The translations under genes and the position numbers were made by a program. From the NCBI GenBank assembly GCA_025937785.1, contig JAICQQ010000080.1, forward strand, positions 1 to 33,260: 33,260 nt of DNA, given 5' to 3'. This document shows, in pieces, positions 22,713 to 32,005 of the stretch. Every line of letters starts with the position of its first letter. Positions within the stretch are counted from its first letter, which is position 1. Source of the stretch: Polyangiaceae bacterium. GTDB lineage: Bacteria; Myxococcota_A; Polyangia; Polyangiales; Polyangiaceae. The notes under the pieces are model-generated. The model ran no database searches and was not told the DNA's origin. It worked only from the letters and a program-made list of their open reading frames with translations.

Positions 22713-23648
22713 ATGCGACTTGTCAAGGTTCTGAGTGTGATCGCCGGTGTCGTGCTCTTCAACACCCCGAGTGTCTGGGCGCAGACGCCACCTGCGACCG
22801 CGGGTGCACCAGCCCCACCAGCGTCGACCACTCCAGCAGCCACGCCACCCGCTGCTGCGGGACAGCCGGCAGCCCCAGGGGCTACTACCGCAGCACCCAC
22901 GACGACTGCAGCGCCCACGACGACTGCAGCGCCCACCACGACCGCAGCGCCCACCACGACTCCTGCGACGCCTGCACCAGCGACGACTCCGGCGGCTGCT
23001 CCAGCGGGTGCCGGTGCACCGATGGACGGCGCGACTTACGTGGTTCGCTTGCGTGATTTGGAGCAGCGTATCGACGAGCTCAAGGAGCAGATTCGCAGAA
23101 GTCACACACGCTTGAGCCTGCTCAGCGACACGATCCTGTCCGGTGGCGTCGGCGGCGCCCGCGCCGAGATCAGCTTCCGCAATGACATGAGTAACGCATT
23201 TCGTCTGACCAAGGCGCTGTTCGTGCTCGACGGGGCGGTGCAGTACAACAAGCAGGACGACACGGGCGCGCTCGCGGCCCAAAAAGAGATTCCTATCTTC
23301 AGCGGGTCCATTCCGCCCGGCGACCACACGCTGCAGGTCGCCATCAAGCTCCAGGGCCATGGCTTCGGGGTGTTCTCGTACCTCCGCGGTTACAACTTCG
23401 ACGTGAAGTCGAGCCACAGCTTCACGGTGACGGACGGCAAAACGGTAGAGCTCGAGGCGATTGCCTGGGAGAAAGGCGGCGTGACCACGCCGCTCGAGCA
23501 GCGCCCGGCGATTCGCTACGTCGAGAAGCTGCGCACCGCGGCGCAGCCCGGTGGCGGGGCACCTGCGCCGGTTCAGACGCAGTCCTCGGGTCAGACCACG
23601 CAAACCGGTGCTTCGGGCAGCTTCTCTGCTGGTACGGGAGCCAAGTGA
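22713..23648 (+). CDS. Secreted Ala/Pro/Thr-rich coiled-coil protein, first gene of the TPR operon (311 aa)
   Basis: Signal peptide MRLVKVLSVIAGVVLFNTP...WAQ. Then residues 24-103 are a low-complexity Ala/Pro/Thr linker containing four perfect TAAPTT units. A short coiled coil (about 112-135, RLRDLEQRIDELKEQIRRSH) is followed by a compact domain (about 150-260) with alternating strands: GARAEISFRNDMSNAFRL, ALFVLDGAVQYN, FSGSIPPGDHTLQVAIKL, HSFTVTDGKTVELEAIAW. The tail is Gly/Ser/Thr/Gln-rich. Such proteins are sometimes annotated as dihydrolipoamide acetyltransferase because of the Ala/Pro linker; no lipoyl or catalytic domain is present here. The start is strongly supported by GGGAGAGGG. It abuts the next gene (TGA followed directly by ATG). 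Likely periplasmic or outer-envelope, role unknown. Confidence 0.85.
   Translation: MRLVKVLSVIAGVVLFNTPSVWAQTPPATAGAPAPPASTTPAATPPAAAGQPAAPGATTAAPTTTAAPTTTAAPTTTAAPTTTPATPAPATTPAAAPAGAGAPMDGATYVVRLRDLEQRIDELKEQIRRSHTRLSLLSDTILSGGVGGARAEISFRNDMSNAFRLTKALFVLDGAVQYNKQDDTGALAAQKEIPIFSGSIPPGDHTLQVAIKLQGHGFGVFSYLRGYNFDVKSSHSFTVTDGKTVELEAIAWEKGGVTTPLEQRPAIRYVEKLRTAAQPGGGAPAPVQTQSSGQTTQTGASGSFSAGTGAK
22890..22961 (+). repeat. 18-bp tandem repeat x4 in coding sequence
   Basis: Four 18-base units (22890-22907, 22908-22925, 22926-22943, 22944-22961), close to GCAGCGCCCACSACGACY, encode the TAAPTT repeats of the secreted linker. The units differ at only a few bases, so copy number may vary between strains. 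Confidence 0.8.
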
Positions 23649-26060
23649 ATGCGCTACGTTGCTCTCTTGCTTGGCACGGTCGCGCTCCCGGGCACCCTCC
23701 TGGCCCAGAACGCAGCGGCACTCTCGAGCTCGGCCGCTCGGGATAAGGCGCAGGCGGCCATCTCCGCGGTCGACTCCAAGGCGGCGACCGCGGCCAACGC
23801 GGGCAAGGTTCGTTTCGTACCCCCTAGCATCGCGGAGCGTATCGCCGCGGGCGAACTTCTGCTGCGGACGAAGGACTACGAGGGGGCAACGGACGAGCTC
23901 AACAAAGTCATCGAGATTAGCCAACAGCAAAGCGTCTCGGAAGAGTCCAAGGTCGACGGTATCTACTTGCTCGCCGAAGCCTACTTCCGGTCCGAGCAGT
24001 TATTGTCCGCGCGGCGGTACTACCGTCAGATCATCGAGCGGGCTCCGGCGCGACCCTACGATGCCTACGCGGGGCGAGCCTTGAGCCGACTCGTCGACAT
24101 TGCCCTGCGTACGGACACGCTCGACACTCTGGACCTGGTGTTTGCTCGTCTCGACAAGCTCGGCACCAGCGACGCGAGTGGGTCGCTGCAGTACGCGCGC
24201 GGTAAGGCGTTTTTCGCCAAGAAGGACTATGCCGCTGCTCGCTCGGCCGTGGGGTCGCTGCCCGCAACTTCGGAGTTCGCGCATCAGGCTCAGTACCTGC
24301 TGGGCGTGATTAGGACGCGCGAAGCCGTCGAGGCCGCCCTGGCGGCGACGCCCCCCGCCGAGCCGGCAACAGCCGAGACCGGAGCGCCGGTGCCGGCACC
24401 CGCGGTGCCTTCGGCAGCGGCGAGCTTCGATCCAGCTATCGAACAGTTCCGCAAGGTTACGCGCATGCCTGGCACTACCAGCGAGCAAAAGCACGTGGTC
24501 GATCTCGCGTGGATGGCCATCGGGCGCCTGTTCCACGAACGTGACCAGTACCTCGAAGCGGCCGAGGCCTACAGCCACGTCGATCGATCGTCGCCAGAGT
24601 TCTCCACGATGCTCTACGAGCTGGCGTGGGTGTACGTTCGACTTGGGGACTTTCAGCGGGCTCAGCGTGCGCTCGAAGTGCTCGCCATCACCGATCCGAA
24701 GAGTCTGGAGCTCGCGGACAGCAGCCTACTGCGCGCGGACCTGATGTTGCGGTCGGGGCAGTTCGACAAGGCGCTCGCGTTGTACCAGGACGTGCGCGAA
24801 GAGTACGATCCCGTGCGCGGTCAGGTTCAGACCTTCCTGGATACCACCACTGACCCCGCCGTGTATTACGACCGCTTGACGGAGGACGAGGTTCCCGAAG
24901 GTGGCGTAGAGCTGCCGCCGATGGTCATCGAGTGGGCACGCGACGAAGCCAAGGACGAACGCGTGTTCGCGGTGATCGACGACGTGACGCGTTCGCGTAA
25001 GTTGATCAAACGCTCGCGCCGCATGGCGAGCAAGCTCAATGCGGTGCTCAACGGGCCCACGCGGGTCAAAGCCTTCCCGCAGTTGAAAGCAGCGCTCGAA
25101 CAAGTAGTAGGGCTCATCAACCAGTTATCGATAGCGCGCTTGACGCTGGCCGAAGGCATGGATGACGAAGCCGGTGCGGCCAGCGGGCGGCTCGCGAGCG
25201 TGCGTGACGAACGGCGCCGTTTGATGAAGCGCCTGCGCTTCGTGCCCGTCTCGGATGGCGACTTCGCGGTGCGCGAAGCTTCGGGCGAACGACAATGGAA
25301 CCAGGTGTCCCAGAAGCTTCAGGTGCTCACGCTGCAGGCCGATCGCTTGCAAGCAGTCGTGAACGCGTTGCGCAAAGTGCTGGCGGACGCCGAGAAGTTC
25401 AACGTCAACGTCGACCAGGCGAGCCGCGAGCGATTCGGCATGGAGATCGAGGCCAACGAGCGCGATCTCGCGACGTATCGCCAGCGGATTCAACAGTTCC
25501 GCGACGCGATCGAAATGGGTCGCGCTCAGATCGGTTTCGGAGATCAACGCTACGTCGAAGACGACAAAGTACGAGCCCGCTTTCGAGAAGTCTTCGCAGA
25601 AGAAGTCTCGCTCGTGGCGTCGGGTCAAGACGGGAGCGGAGCGGCCGAGTACGCACGCAACATCCAACCGCTGCTAGGGCGGGCGGATACGATCGAGGCC
25701 CGGCTGACGAATCGACGTAAGGAGCTCGAATCCGAGGCCGCCGTTGCAGCCGAGAAAATGCTGCACGTCGTCAGCACTGAAGCCGCGAACATAGAGTCCA
25801 GCGCGGATCGTCTCGACTCCCTCGATCAACAAGCGCGCTTGTTGGTCGGCGAGGTGGCGATGCGAAACTTCGGCTTGGTGCGGGATCGACTGAAGAGCGT
25901 GGTGCTGCGCGCGGACGTGGGCATCGTGCAACAGGCTTGGGAGCTGAGAGAAGAACAGATGCGGCGGGTGAGAAACTTGCAGCGCGAACGAGCGCGTGAA
26001 GAACAGAACCTCAACGACGAACTTCAAGAGGTTCTCGACGACGCGGAGGATACGGAATGA
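23649..26060 (+). CDS. Periplasmic TPR and coiled-coil protein (803 aa), possibly GltC/NfsC-like
   Basis: A signal peptide (MRYVALLLGTVALPGTLLAQ) precedes an extended TPR array (about 62-400): AAGELLLRTKDYEGATDELN, YLLAEAYFRSEQLLSARRYY, LAWVYVRLGDFQRAQRALE, ADLMLRSGQFDKALALYQ. Residues about 440-800 are helical and charged with coiled-coil character, ending in EEQMRRVRNLQRERAREEQN and an acidic tail. There is no TM segment or catalytic motif. The next gene starts by overlapping the stop (ATGA, 26057-26060). TPR proteins of this type occur in the Glt gliding complex and its Nfs spore-coat paralogue of Myxococcus xanthus (GltC or NfsC, as I recall). Assignment to GltC is by context and architecture, not by alignment. 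Confidence 0.8.
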   Translation: MRYVALLLGTVALPGTLLAQNAAALSSSAARDKAQAAISAVDSKAATAANAGKVRFVPPSIAERIAAGELLLRTKDYEGATDELNKVIEISQQQSVSEESKVDGIYLLAEAYFRSEQLLSARRYYRQIIERAPARPYDAYAGRALSRLVDIALRTDTLDTLDLVFARLDKLGTSDASGSLQYARGKAFFAKKDYAAARSAVGSLPATSEFAHQAQYLLGVIRTREAVEAALAATPPAEPATAETGAPVPAPAVPSAAASFDPAIEQFRKVTRMPGTTSEQKHVVDLAWMAIGRLFHERDQYLEAAEAYSHVDRSSPEFSTMLYELAWVYVRLGDFQRAQRALEVLAITDPKSLELADSSLLRADLMLRSGQFDKALALYQDVREEYDPVRGQVQTFLDTTTDPAVYYDRLTEDEVPEGGVELPPMVIEWARDEAKDERVFAVIDDVTRSRKLIKRSRRMASKLNAVLNGPTRVKAFPQLKAALEQVVGLINQLSIARLTLAEGMDDEAGAASGRLASVRDERRRLMKRLRFVPVSDGDFAVREASGERQWNQVSQKLQVLTLQADRLQAVVNALRKVLADAEKFNVNVDQASRERFGMEIEANERDLATYRQRIQQFRDAIEMGRAQIGFGDQRYVEDDKVRARFREVFAEEVSLVASGQDGSGAAEYARNIQPLLGRADTIEARLTNRRKELESEAAVAAEKMLHVVSTEAANIESSADRLDSLDQQARLLVGEVAMRNFGLVRDRLKSVVLRADVGIVQQAWELREEQMRRVRNLQRERAREEQNLNDELQEVLDDAEDTE

Positions 26061-29000
26061 GGCAGATGGCGACACGTGGGATACGGGCAGCCGCCGCATC
26101 CCTTTTGTGCGTGCTGTTCGGCTCTACCTTTGCAGCTTCACAACCGGCGACGACCGCTCCCGCCGCTCCAGCACAACCCGCGGAAGAGAGTGAGCCGGCC
26201 GAGCCGGCACCGAGACGGACGAGCTCGAGCACATCGGCGCCCCTGTGCGCCGCGGGCCGCGTCACCGGTCCCGACGTCAAGGCGACGGTGGACAAAGGCG
26301 CCGCACCGCCGCCGCCACCGACAGCTCAGCAGCTGGCGGCGTTCGACGTGCTCAAACGTGAAGCTCAGCATTACACCGCCGGAGCGAAAGACTTCCGGCG
26401 CACGCTGACCACGATCGTGCGCCACCATTACGAGGAGCGCCGCCGGCGCGTGCTTTCCGCCCTCGACAAGGAGCTCTCGATCGAGAAAGAGAGTCTGGGC
26501 ACGGCGCGGGGCGAAGCGATCCGTCGCCTCGAGGAGTTCGTCGCGACCTACAGCGGGAAGAACGCCGATCCCGAGGCGACCCCCGACGCCATGTTTCGGC
26601 TCGCGTCGCTGTACGAGGAGCGAGCCCGCGATGACTTCGACGCGGACCTGACCACCGGGCTCGAGCCCGCCATCGCGCTTTATCGCCGGATCATCGCCGA
26701 GTACCCGACGTACGAGGAGGTAGCGGCGGTTCATTATTACCTCGGCCACGCCATGACGGACGCGTCCCGGCTGGATGAAGGGCAGCAGGCTTGGCGCGCG
26801 CTCGTGTGCGCGAACCGTTACAAAGTGCTGCCGGATCCCAACGACGCCGGCAAGATTAGCCTGCAGCCATTGCCGCAGGACCACGACGAAGAATTCTGGA
26901 ACGAGTGGTACAATAGGAACCCGGTTCCCCTGGACCAGGCTGGCCCGAGGCGCGCTGCGCGCGCCCGGCGCGGTGGTGCGCTCGTTCAGGAACAAGAGCT
27001 CTCGTTCATCGATCCTTACGAGGGCTGCGAACCGCTGCCGCAGGATACGCTGCCGGGTGACGAACCGCGGTACCTCGCGGAGGTGTGGTGGCAGCTCGGG
27101 AACTTCCATTTCGATCAGATCGACACGCGCGGTGGCCCCTACAACTTGAATCGCGCGGTCACCGCCTACGACCATTCGCTCGTGTACGAGCGCCCGCCGC
27201 TCTACGGCGTGTCCATGTACAAGCAGGCGTGGACCTACTTCAAGCAACAGCGTTACCACACCGCCATCGACTGGTTCGTGAAGCTGCTGCACTACGCAGA
27301 CGAGCAAGAGGCGAAGACCGGCGACCCCGGCGCCGACTTCCGCGCGGAGGCATTCACGTACATCGCGGGTTCGCTGACCTACGTCGATTTCGAGGGTCCT
27401 CCGCCCGACGACCCGTACATCCCGCGCAACGACGTGCTCGATGTCGAGACCGATCCCTTGGTCGCCGAAGAGAAGATGGCAATTGCCATCGAGCGCGTGC
27501 AAAACCCCGAGTTGATCCCGCAGGACAAGAAGTGGACTGCCGAGATCTACAAGGGCCTCGCGCAAGAGTTCATCGAGATCACGCAGAACCGCAACGCGAT
27601 CCGCATGCTCGAAATGACGATCGAGAAGTTCCCGATGGATCGCGATGCACCCGTCATCCAGAACAAGATCGCCGAGCTGTACGACCAGTTGGCGCGCCTC
27701 TCTCCCGAAGGCTCGCCGGCGCGCGCCGAGCACAACTCGAGCGCGTTGAAGGCGCGCACGGAGCTGGCGAAATACGTCGGCACCACGCCTTGGACCGACG
27801 CCAACAAGAACGATCCCGAGGCGCTCGACCAAGCCGAACAGCTGGTTCGCGGCGGTCTGAAGCGAGCCGCAGCGGATCACACGAACTATGCGCGCAGTCT
27901 GTACCAGCGCGCGCTCGAGCTCAGCGATCCCACGGAACAGACAAGCCTGCTCGAAAAGGCGATCGAAGAGTACCAGCTCGCCGAAACCGGTTGGCAGGCG
28001 TATCTACAACAGGATCCGACCGCCCAGGACTCGTACGCGAGCCGGTTTTGGTTGGCGGACGCGCGCTACTGGGTCGTGGTCTTGCAGGTGCCGATCGGTC
28101 GCGTGCCCAAGCCCGATGAAGTCGAGCGTGCCTGGTCGGCCGCAGTCGACGTTCGCGATTCGAACGAAGACGACAAGTATCTGCAGCCGGCGGCGTACTA
28201 CGCCGTGAACATCACGGAAAAGGTACTCGAGGCGAAATACAAAGAGCACGAGGACACCAACGGGGCCTCCGGCATCGAGAAGCGCGATGAGGTGCGTTTC
28301 GCGGGTGACGGCGAGTCTCGCAAGGTGGTCAAGGATGAGGTCCCCACCGAGATCCTAAGCGGTATCTGCGCGCGTGATGAATACAACGCACGCATCCCTG
28401 AAGAGCGGGACCCGGACCGCAACGGCATCCTGTACGCATTTCAGGCTGCTGATTGGTACTTTTTGTACGGGCAGTTCGACGACGCCCGCAAGCGCTTCAA
28501 GCCCATTTACGAGAAGCACTGCGGTAAGGACAAGTGGGGTTACCAGGCTTGGGAGAAGCTCATCAGTATGAGCAACTTCGAGGGCGACGCGACAGAAAGT
28601 CGGCGCCTCGCCGAAGGCAAGAGCTGCGCCTTCGATGCGGACTCGCAAGCGCAAGAAGAAGCCATCCGCAAGCCCGTGAAGCAAGGCGTGGCGTACCTCG
28701 ATGCGCGCGCTCTCTACGAAAAAGCGGAGAAGATGCCCGACGGGCCCGAACGAGACAAGACGTGGCGCGCGGCGGCCGCCGCCTACAAGGTGGCGCTCGA
28801 CGCCGCGCCCGATCGCGACGAAGCGCCCGAGGCCGCCATGAACGGCGCGTACGCGTACAAGCAGGTGGGCGAATACGACAAGGCGATCGAGATGTACCAG
28901 TTGTTCATCTCTCGCTACGGCGACGAGAAGACCCTGCAGCGGCTGAAGAACGGCGATCCGAACGCGAAGCCTACGCCGGTTCAGATCATCCGGCAGGCAC

Positions 29001-30283
29001 CCTCGGTGCTGGGTCAAGTGGCTCCCAACAAGGAAAAGTACGAAGAACGCGTGCAATTCCTCAAGCAGGCGTACGACGCACTCGCTGGAGCGTACGTGTT
29101 GTTCTTCGACTATCCGAAGGCCGCCGAGACCTACGACAAGATCAGCAGCATCGAGCACTTCAAGCAGAACGACCGGCGCGAATCGGCGCGCCAAGCGCTT
29201 TCGCTGTATGCGAGCATCGGCGATGCGGCTGGTATGACGCGCTCGCGCGGGCGCTTCGGGCAGCTAGGCGCCTCGGCGAAGGAGCTCGCCGAGGCAGACT
29301 TCATCGTGGCCTCGTCGGACCTGAAGAAATGGGACGAGCGCAGCCCGAACACCGGCGCCAACGCCAACGCGCGCCGCACCGCAGAAGCCGCGATGGAGGG
29401 CTACTACAACAAGAACGTGAAAAACCCGGCTGCCGCACAGTACAACGTGCGCGCGGCTTATCACGTAGCGAAGATGAAAAAGTCGGCGCGTTCCGGCGAC
29501 ACCAATCGCTGGTTCGAGCGGACGATGACCGCCTGGGGTGCCTGGAAGAACGCCGCGCCGCGCGACGGGGGCAAGAATGCCGCTCTCGGTTCGCCAGAGG
29601 CGGGCATGGCCGCCGAGGCCGAATACACGATGATCGACGAGGAGCTCGTGAAGAAGTTCGACTACGACTCCGGGTTCCACCGCTACAAAGGTACGGTGAC
29701 CGAAGTCGTGAAGGAGTATCAGAACGACGCCATCGAAGCCAAGAAGTGGTACGACAAGCTGCAGCGCGTCGTCGACGAGTACGTCTCGCCGGAGTGGGCG
29801 CCCGTGGCGATCGCTCGCCAGGGCTCGGTCTACGATTCGTTGCGCACCGGCCTGTACAACACCCGCCCACCGGAGTTGAAGATGTTCAGCGCCGCCCAAG
29901 AAAAGGCGCTGAAGAAGGCCGAGGAAAGTGACAACCCCGACCTCCAGGAAAAAGCGGATGCAATTCGCGTCACCGTGCAGCAGGCCTGGCGCAAGAAGCG
30001 CGACACGGAGCTCGATAGCGCCGACCGCATCGTCGTGGATCGCTACGCGACCTCGCTGTTGCTCGCTCGCCGTTTCAACGTATCCAACCCGAGCGTTACG
30101 CGCGCGATCCGCCGTCTTGCGTTTTTGACGGACGTCATCGGAGAGGCCAAGATCAAGACGTTCACCGACCCCGTGAAGGACTTGAACTACACACCTGGCA
30201 TGTTCCAACGCATGCGCCCCGGCGTGGTCGCTGCACCCAAGCCCGATGGCATGCCGGCTCCACTTCCGGTGATGATTCAGTGA
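26057..30283 (+). CDS. Giant periplasmic TPR protein, GltD/AgmU-like (1408 aa)
   Basis: The ATG at 26057 overlaps the upstream stop and has GGAGG seven bases upstream. A signal peptide (to about residue 30, FGSTFAAS) is followed by a Pro/Ala-rich linker. A very long alpha-superhelix follows with TPR-like pairs throughout, e.g. DAMFRLASLYEERARDDFD, AVHYYLGHAMTDASRLDEG, SMYKQAWTYFKQQRYHTAID, EAAMNGAYAYKQVGEYDKAI, YDALAGAYVLFFDYPKAAET. The size, export and TPR content match AgmU/GltD, a large periplasmic TPR protein of the M. xanthus gliding machinery, and NfsD. It is followed by a TPR lipoprotein as in those clusters. It presumably scaffolds a trans-envelope complex; this is inference from family resemblance. 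No catalytic domain is visible. Confidence 0.78.
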   Translation: MRQMATRGIRAAAASLLCVLFGSTFAASQPATTAPAAPAQPAEESEPAEPAPRRTSSSTSAPLCAAGRVTGPDVKATVDKGAAPPPPPTAQQLAAFDVLKREAQHYTAGAKDFRRTLTTIVRHHYEERRRRVLSALDKELSIEKESLGTARGEAIRRLEEFVATYSGKNADPEATPDAMFRLASLYEERARDDFDADLTTGLEPAIALYRRIIAEYPTYEEVAAVHYYLGHAMTDASRLDEGQQAWRALVCANRYKVLPDPNDAGKISLQPLPQDHDEEFWNEWYNRNPVPLDQAGPRRAARARRGGALVQEQELSFIDPYEGCEPLPQDTLPGDEPRYLAEVWWQLGNFHFDQIDTRGGPYNLNRAVTAYDHSLVYERPPLYGVSMYKQAWTYFKQQRYHTAIDWFVKLLHYADEQEAKTGDPGADFRAEAFTYIAGSLTYVDFEGPPPDDPYIPRNDVLDVETDPLVAEEKMAIAIERVQNPELIPQDKKWTAEIYKGLAQEFIEITQNRNAIRMLEMTIEKFPMDRDAPVIQNKIAELYDQLARLSPEGSPARAEHNSSALKARTELAKYVGTTPWTDANKNDPEALDQAEQLVRGGLKRAAADHTNYARSLYQRALELSDPTEQTSLLEKAIEEYQLAETGWQAYLQQDPTAQDSYASRFWLADARYWVVVLQVPIGRVPKPDEVERAWSAAVDVRDSNEDDKYLQPAAYYAVNITEKVLEAKYKEHEDTNGASGIEKRDEVRFAGDGESRKVVKDEVPTEILSGICARDEYNARIPEERDPDRNGILYAFQAADWYFLYGQFDDARKRFKPIYEKHCGKDKWGYQAWEKLISMSNFEGDATESRRLAEGKSCAFDADSQAQEEAIRKPVKQGVAYLDARALYEKAEKMPDGPERDKTWRAAAAAYKVALDAAPDRDEAPEAAMNGAYAYKQVGEYDKAIEMYQLFISRYGDEKTLQRLKNGDPNAKPTPVQIIRQAPSVLGQVAPNKEKYEERVQFLKQAYDALAGAYVLFFDYPKAAETYDKISSIEHFKQNDRRESARQALSLYASIGDAAGMTRSRGRFGQLGASAKELAEADFIVASSDLKKWDERSPNTGANANARRTAEAAMEGYYNKNVKNPAAAQYNVRAAYHVAKMKKSARSGDTNRWFERTMTAWGAWKNAAPRDGGKNAALGSPEAGMAAEAEYTMIDEELVKKFDYDSGFHRYKGTVTEVVKEYQNDAIEAKKWYDKLQRVVDEYVSPEWAPVAIARQGSVYDSLRTGLYNTRPPELKMFSAAQEKALKKAEESDNPDLQEKADAIRVTVQQAWRKKRDTELDSADRIVVDRYATSLLLARRFNVSNPSVTRAIRRLAFLTDVIGEAKIKTFTDPVKDLNYTPGMFQRMRPGVVAAPKPDGMPAPLPVMIQ

Positions 30284-30294
30284 GGGAACCAAAC

Positions 30295-31680
30295 ATGACT
30301 ACCGTTCGCTGCACTCGTTACTGGTTGGCTCTCGTCGTCGCCGCACAGGTCGTCGGGGGCTGCGCGAAACAGGGCGGAGCGCCCGACGCCGCCTCGCCTG
30401 CTACGGACCGCGCGGCTACGCCTGCGGCCCCTCCGGTCGGGGCGACCAACCCTGCAGGGCAACAGTACGCGGTCAGCGACGCTCCCTCGAGCGGCGAAAC
30501 CGCAGTGAACCGCCCGGACATGAACGCAAGCGCACAGCAGGCGTACCGGGCCGGCATGCAGGCGTTCATGGCGGGCGATCTGCAAGGCGCCAAGACGCAG
30601 TTCAACAAATCGGTGGGCGCCGACCCCAAGGCGTATCAAGCCTTCTATTCGCTGGCTGTGGTTCACGAGCGCTTGGGGGCGCCGGGCAACGCGGGTTCTG
30701 CGTATCAGAGCGCGATCGGCGTCGTCCCGGATTACGAGCCTGCCATCGTCGGCTACGCGCTGCTGATGGCTCGCGCGGGTCGGGTCTCGGAAGCGGAAGA
30801 CTTTCTACGCTCGAAGATGGGGGCGTATCCGAAGAGCGCCGCCATCAGCACGGGGCTGGCCGAAGTGAAGTCGCTACAGGGCGACTCGCGGGAAGCCCAG
30901 CGCCTCGCGCAGGAAGCCCTCAAGAAGAACCCCGACTACCGTCCCGCGATGGTGACGCTGGCGCGCGACCACTACCGCAACCGCCGGCTCGATCTGGCGC
31001 AGTATGCGCTCAAGGGCATCTTGGACGGTTACGGCGACGAGAACCCGCCGCGCGACAAGAACAATGCCGAAGCGCATTTGCTCCGAGGCCTGATCTACAA
31101 GGAAGAGAGTCGGCGCGGCCCCGCCATCACGGAGTTCGAGGAGGCCATCCGGCTGCGCCCCGATCTGGTCGAGGCTCGCGTGCAGCTCGCCACCTACTTC
31201 ATGGAGGCGGGGAACGCGTCGGGCGCCATCCCCCATCTCGAAACCGCGATTCGCTATGACAATGCGAACGTGCTCGCGCACCTGAGCTTGGGTGACGCCT
31301 ACCGTTTGATCGGCAAGTCTGCACAGGCGAAGCAAGAGCTGGAGTGGGTAGCTCAGAAAGATCCGTCGCTGGCCCAGCCCCACTACAACCTCGGCCTGTT
31401 GTACTTGCTCAACTCCGACGTGCCGGGAGTGAACCCCACTCAGGCAGCGGACAAAGCCATCGTGCATTTCGAGAAGTACAAGAGCATGAAGTCGCGCTCG
31501 GAAGGCGCCGACGACACCGAAGAGCTGATCAATCGCGCCAAAGCGAAGAAGGCGCTGATCGACGCGAAGGCCGCCGAGGCGGCTGCTGCGGCCTCGGCAC
31601 CGGCGGACGCGGCTGACGGCGCAGAAGGTAGTGACGGCGGCGCCGCCGAGGGCGGAACCGATGCTGGAGGTGCACAGTGA
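30295..31680 (+). CDS. TPR lipoprotein, GltE/AglT-like (461 aa)
   Basis: I chose ATG 30295, preceded by AGGGA at 7 bases, over the in-frame GTG at 30280 that overlaps the upstream stop. A lipoprotein signal ends in the lipobox VGGC (C23). The body (about 75-400) is a clean TPR array: AYRAGMQAFMAGDLQGAKTQ, AFYSLAVVHERLGAPGNAGS, AHLLRGLIYKEESRRGPAIT, VQLATYFMEAGNASGAIPHL, AHLSLGDAYRLIGKSAQAKQ and HYNLGLLYLLNS. The C-terminal 60 residues are Ala/Glu/Gly/Asp-rich. Size, lipidation and position next to the giant TPR protein resemble GltE/AglT of the M. xanthus gliding complex (and NfsE). It would sit in the outer or inner membrane facing the periplasm. The stop overlaps the next start (GTGA). Confidence 0.82.
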   Translation: MTTVRCTRYWLALVVAAQVVGGCAKQGGAPDAASPATDRAATPAAPPVGATNPAGQQYAVSDAPSSGETAVNRPDMNASAQQAYRAGMQAFMAGDLQGAKTQFNKSVGADPKAYQAFYSLAVVHERLGAPGNAGSAYQSAIGVVPDYEPAIVGYALLMARAGRVSEAEDFLRSKMGAYPKSAAISTGLAEVKSLQGDSREAQRLAQEALKKNPDYRPAMVTLARDHYRNRRLDLAQYALKGILDGYGDENPPRDKNNAEAHLLRGLIYKEESRRGPAITEFEEAIRLRPDLVEARVQLATYFMEAGNASGAIPHLETAIRYDNANVLAHLSLGDAYRLIGKSAQAKQELEWVAQKDPSLAQPHYNLGLLYLLNSDVPGVNPTQAADKAIVHFEKYKSMKSRSEGADDTEELINRAKAKKALIDAKAAEAAAAASAPADAADGAEGSDGGAAEGGTDAGGAQ

Positions 31681-31910
31681 AACGGATCTCACTAGGAACG
31701 GTACTCATGTTGGTCGCTGCGGCGGCGCCCGCGCTGGCGCAGCAACGAGGCAGAGTAGTGACCATCAGCGAGGTGACGATCGTGGGTCGGGTGCAGAAGC
31801 CGATCGCCGCCGTCGACGTCAGCCGGATTCAGCCCAAGCTGACGCTTGCCGAGTTACGGCAGCCCTTCCTCGATCGCATCGAGCGAGCGATCTACCGCGC
31901 TCCTTTTTGA
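31677..31910 (+). CDS. Small secreted protein (77 aa)
   Basis: A GTG start overlapping the upstream stop (31677-31680) has GGAGG six bases upstream, giving strong support for translation. Signal peptide MKRISLGTVLMLVAAAAPAL to about residue 22. The mature 55 residues read VVTISEVTIVGRVQKPIAAV, then PKLTLAELRQPFLDRIERAI. The first part looks like two beta-strands and the rest a helix. I do not recognise a named family; conservation beside GltE-like genes would be expected if it is a complex subunit. Confidence 0.75.
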   Translation: MKRISLGTVLMLVAAAAPALAQQRGRVVTISEVTIVGRVQKPIAAVDVSRIQPKLTLAELRQPFLDRIERAIYRAPF

Positions 31911-32005
31911 CGCTCGGGTTGCGGAAGCCAGCGCGCCGGTCGCGCGCGGGCAGGCTGCGGCGGGCTGTCAGGCGCGCGCGCAGGTGCGCCGGGAAGGCCG
32001 CCTGA

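Noticed and set aside
22713..23648. Dihydrolipoamide acetyltransferase label for the first operon gene
   Set aside because: Only the Ala/Pro linker is similar; there is a signal peptide and no lipoyl domain or HxxxDG catalytic motif.
22707..23930. 407-codon minus-strand frame
   Set aside because: Shadow of the Ala/Pro/Thr-rich linker and the start of the TPR gene; its Arg/Gly repeats mirror the 18-bp tandem repeat.
26138..27880. 580-codon open frame on the minus strand
   Set aside because: It is antisense to the GltD-like TPR gene, shows the Arg/Val/Leu-rich composition of a shadow in high-GC DNA and has no motif.
29264..30292. 342-codon minus-strand frame
   Set aside because: Antisense to the end of the giant TPR gene, with no domain or ribosome binding site.
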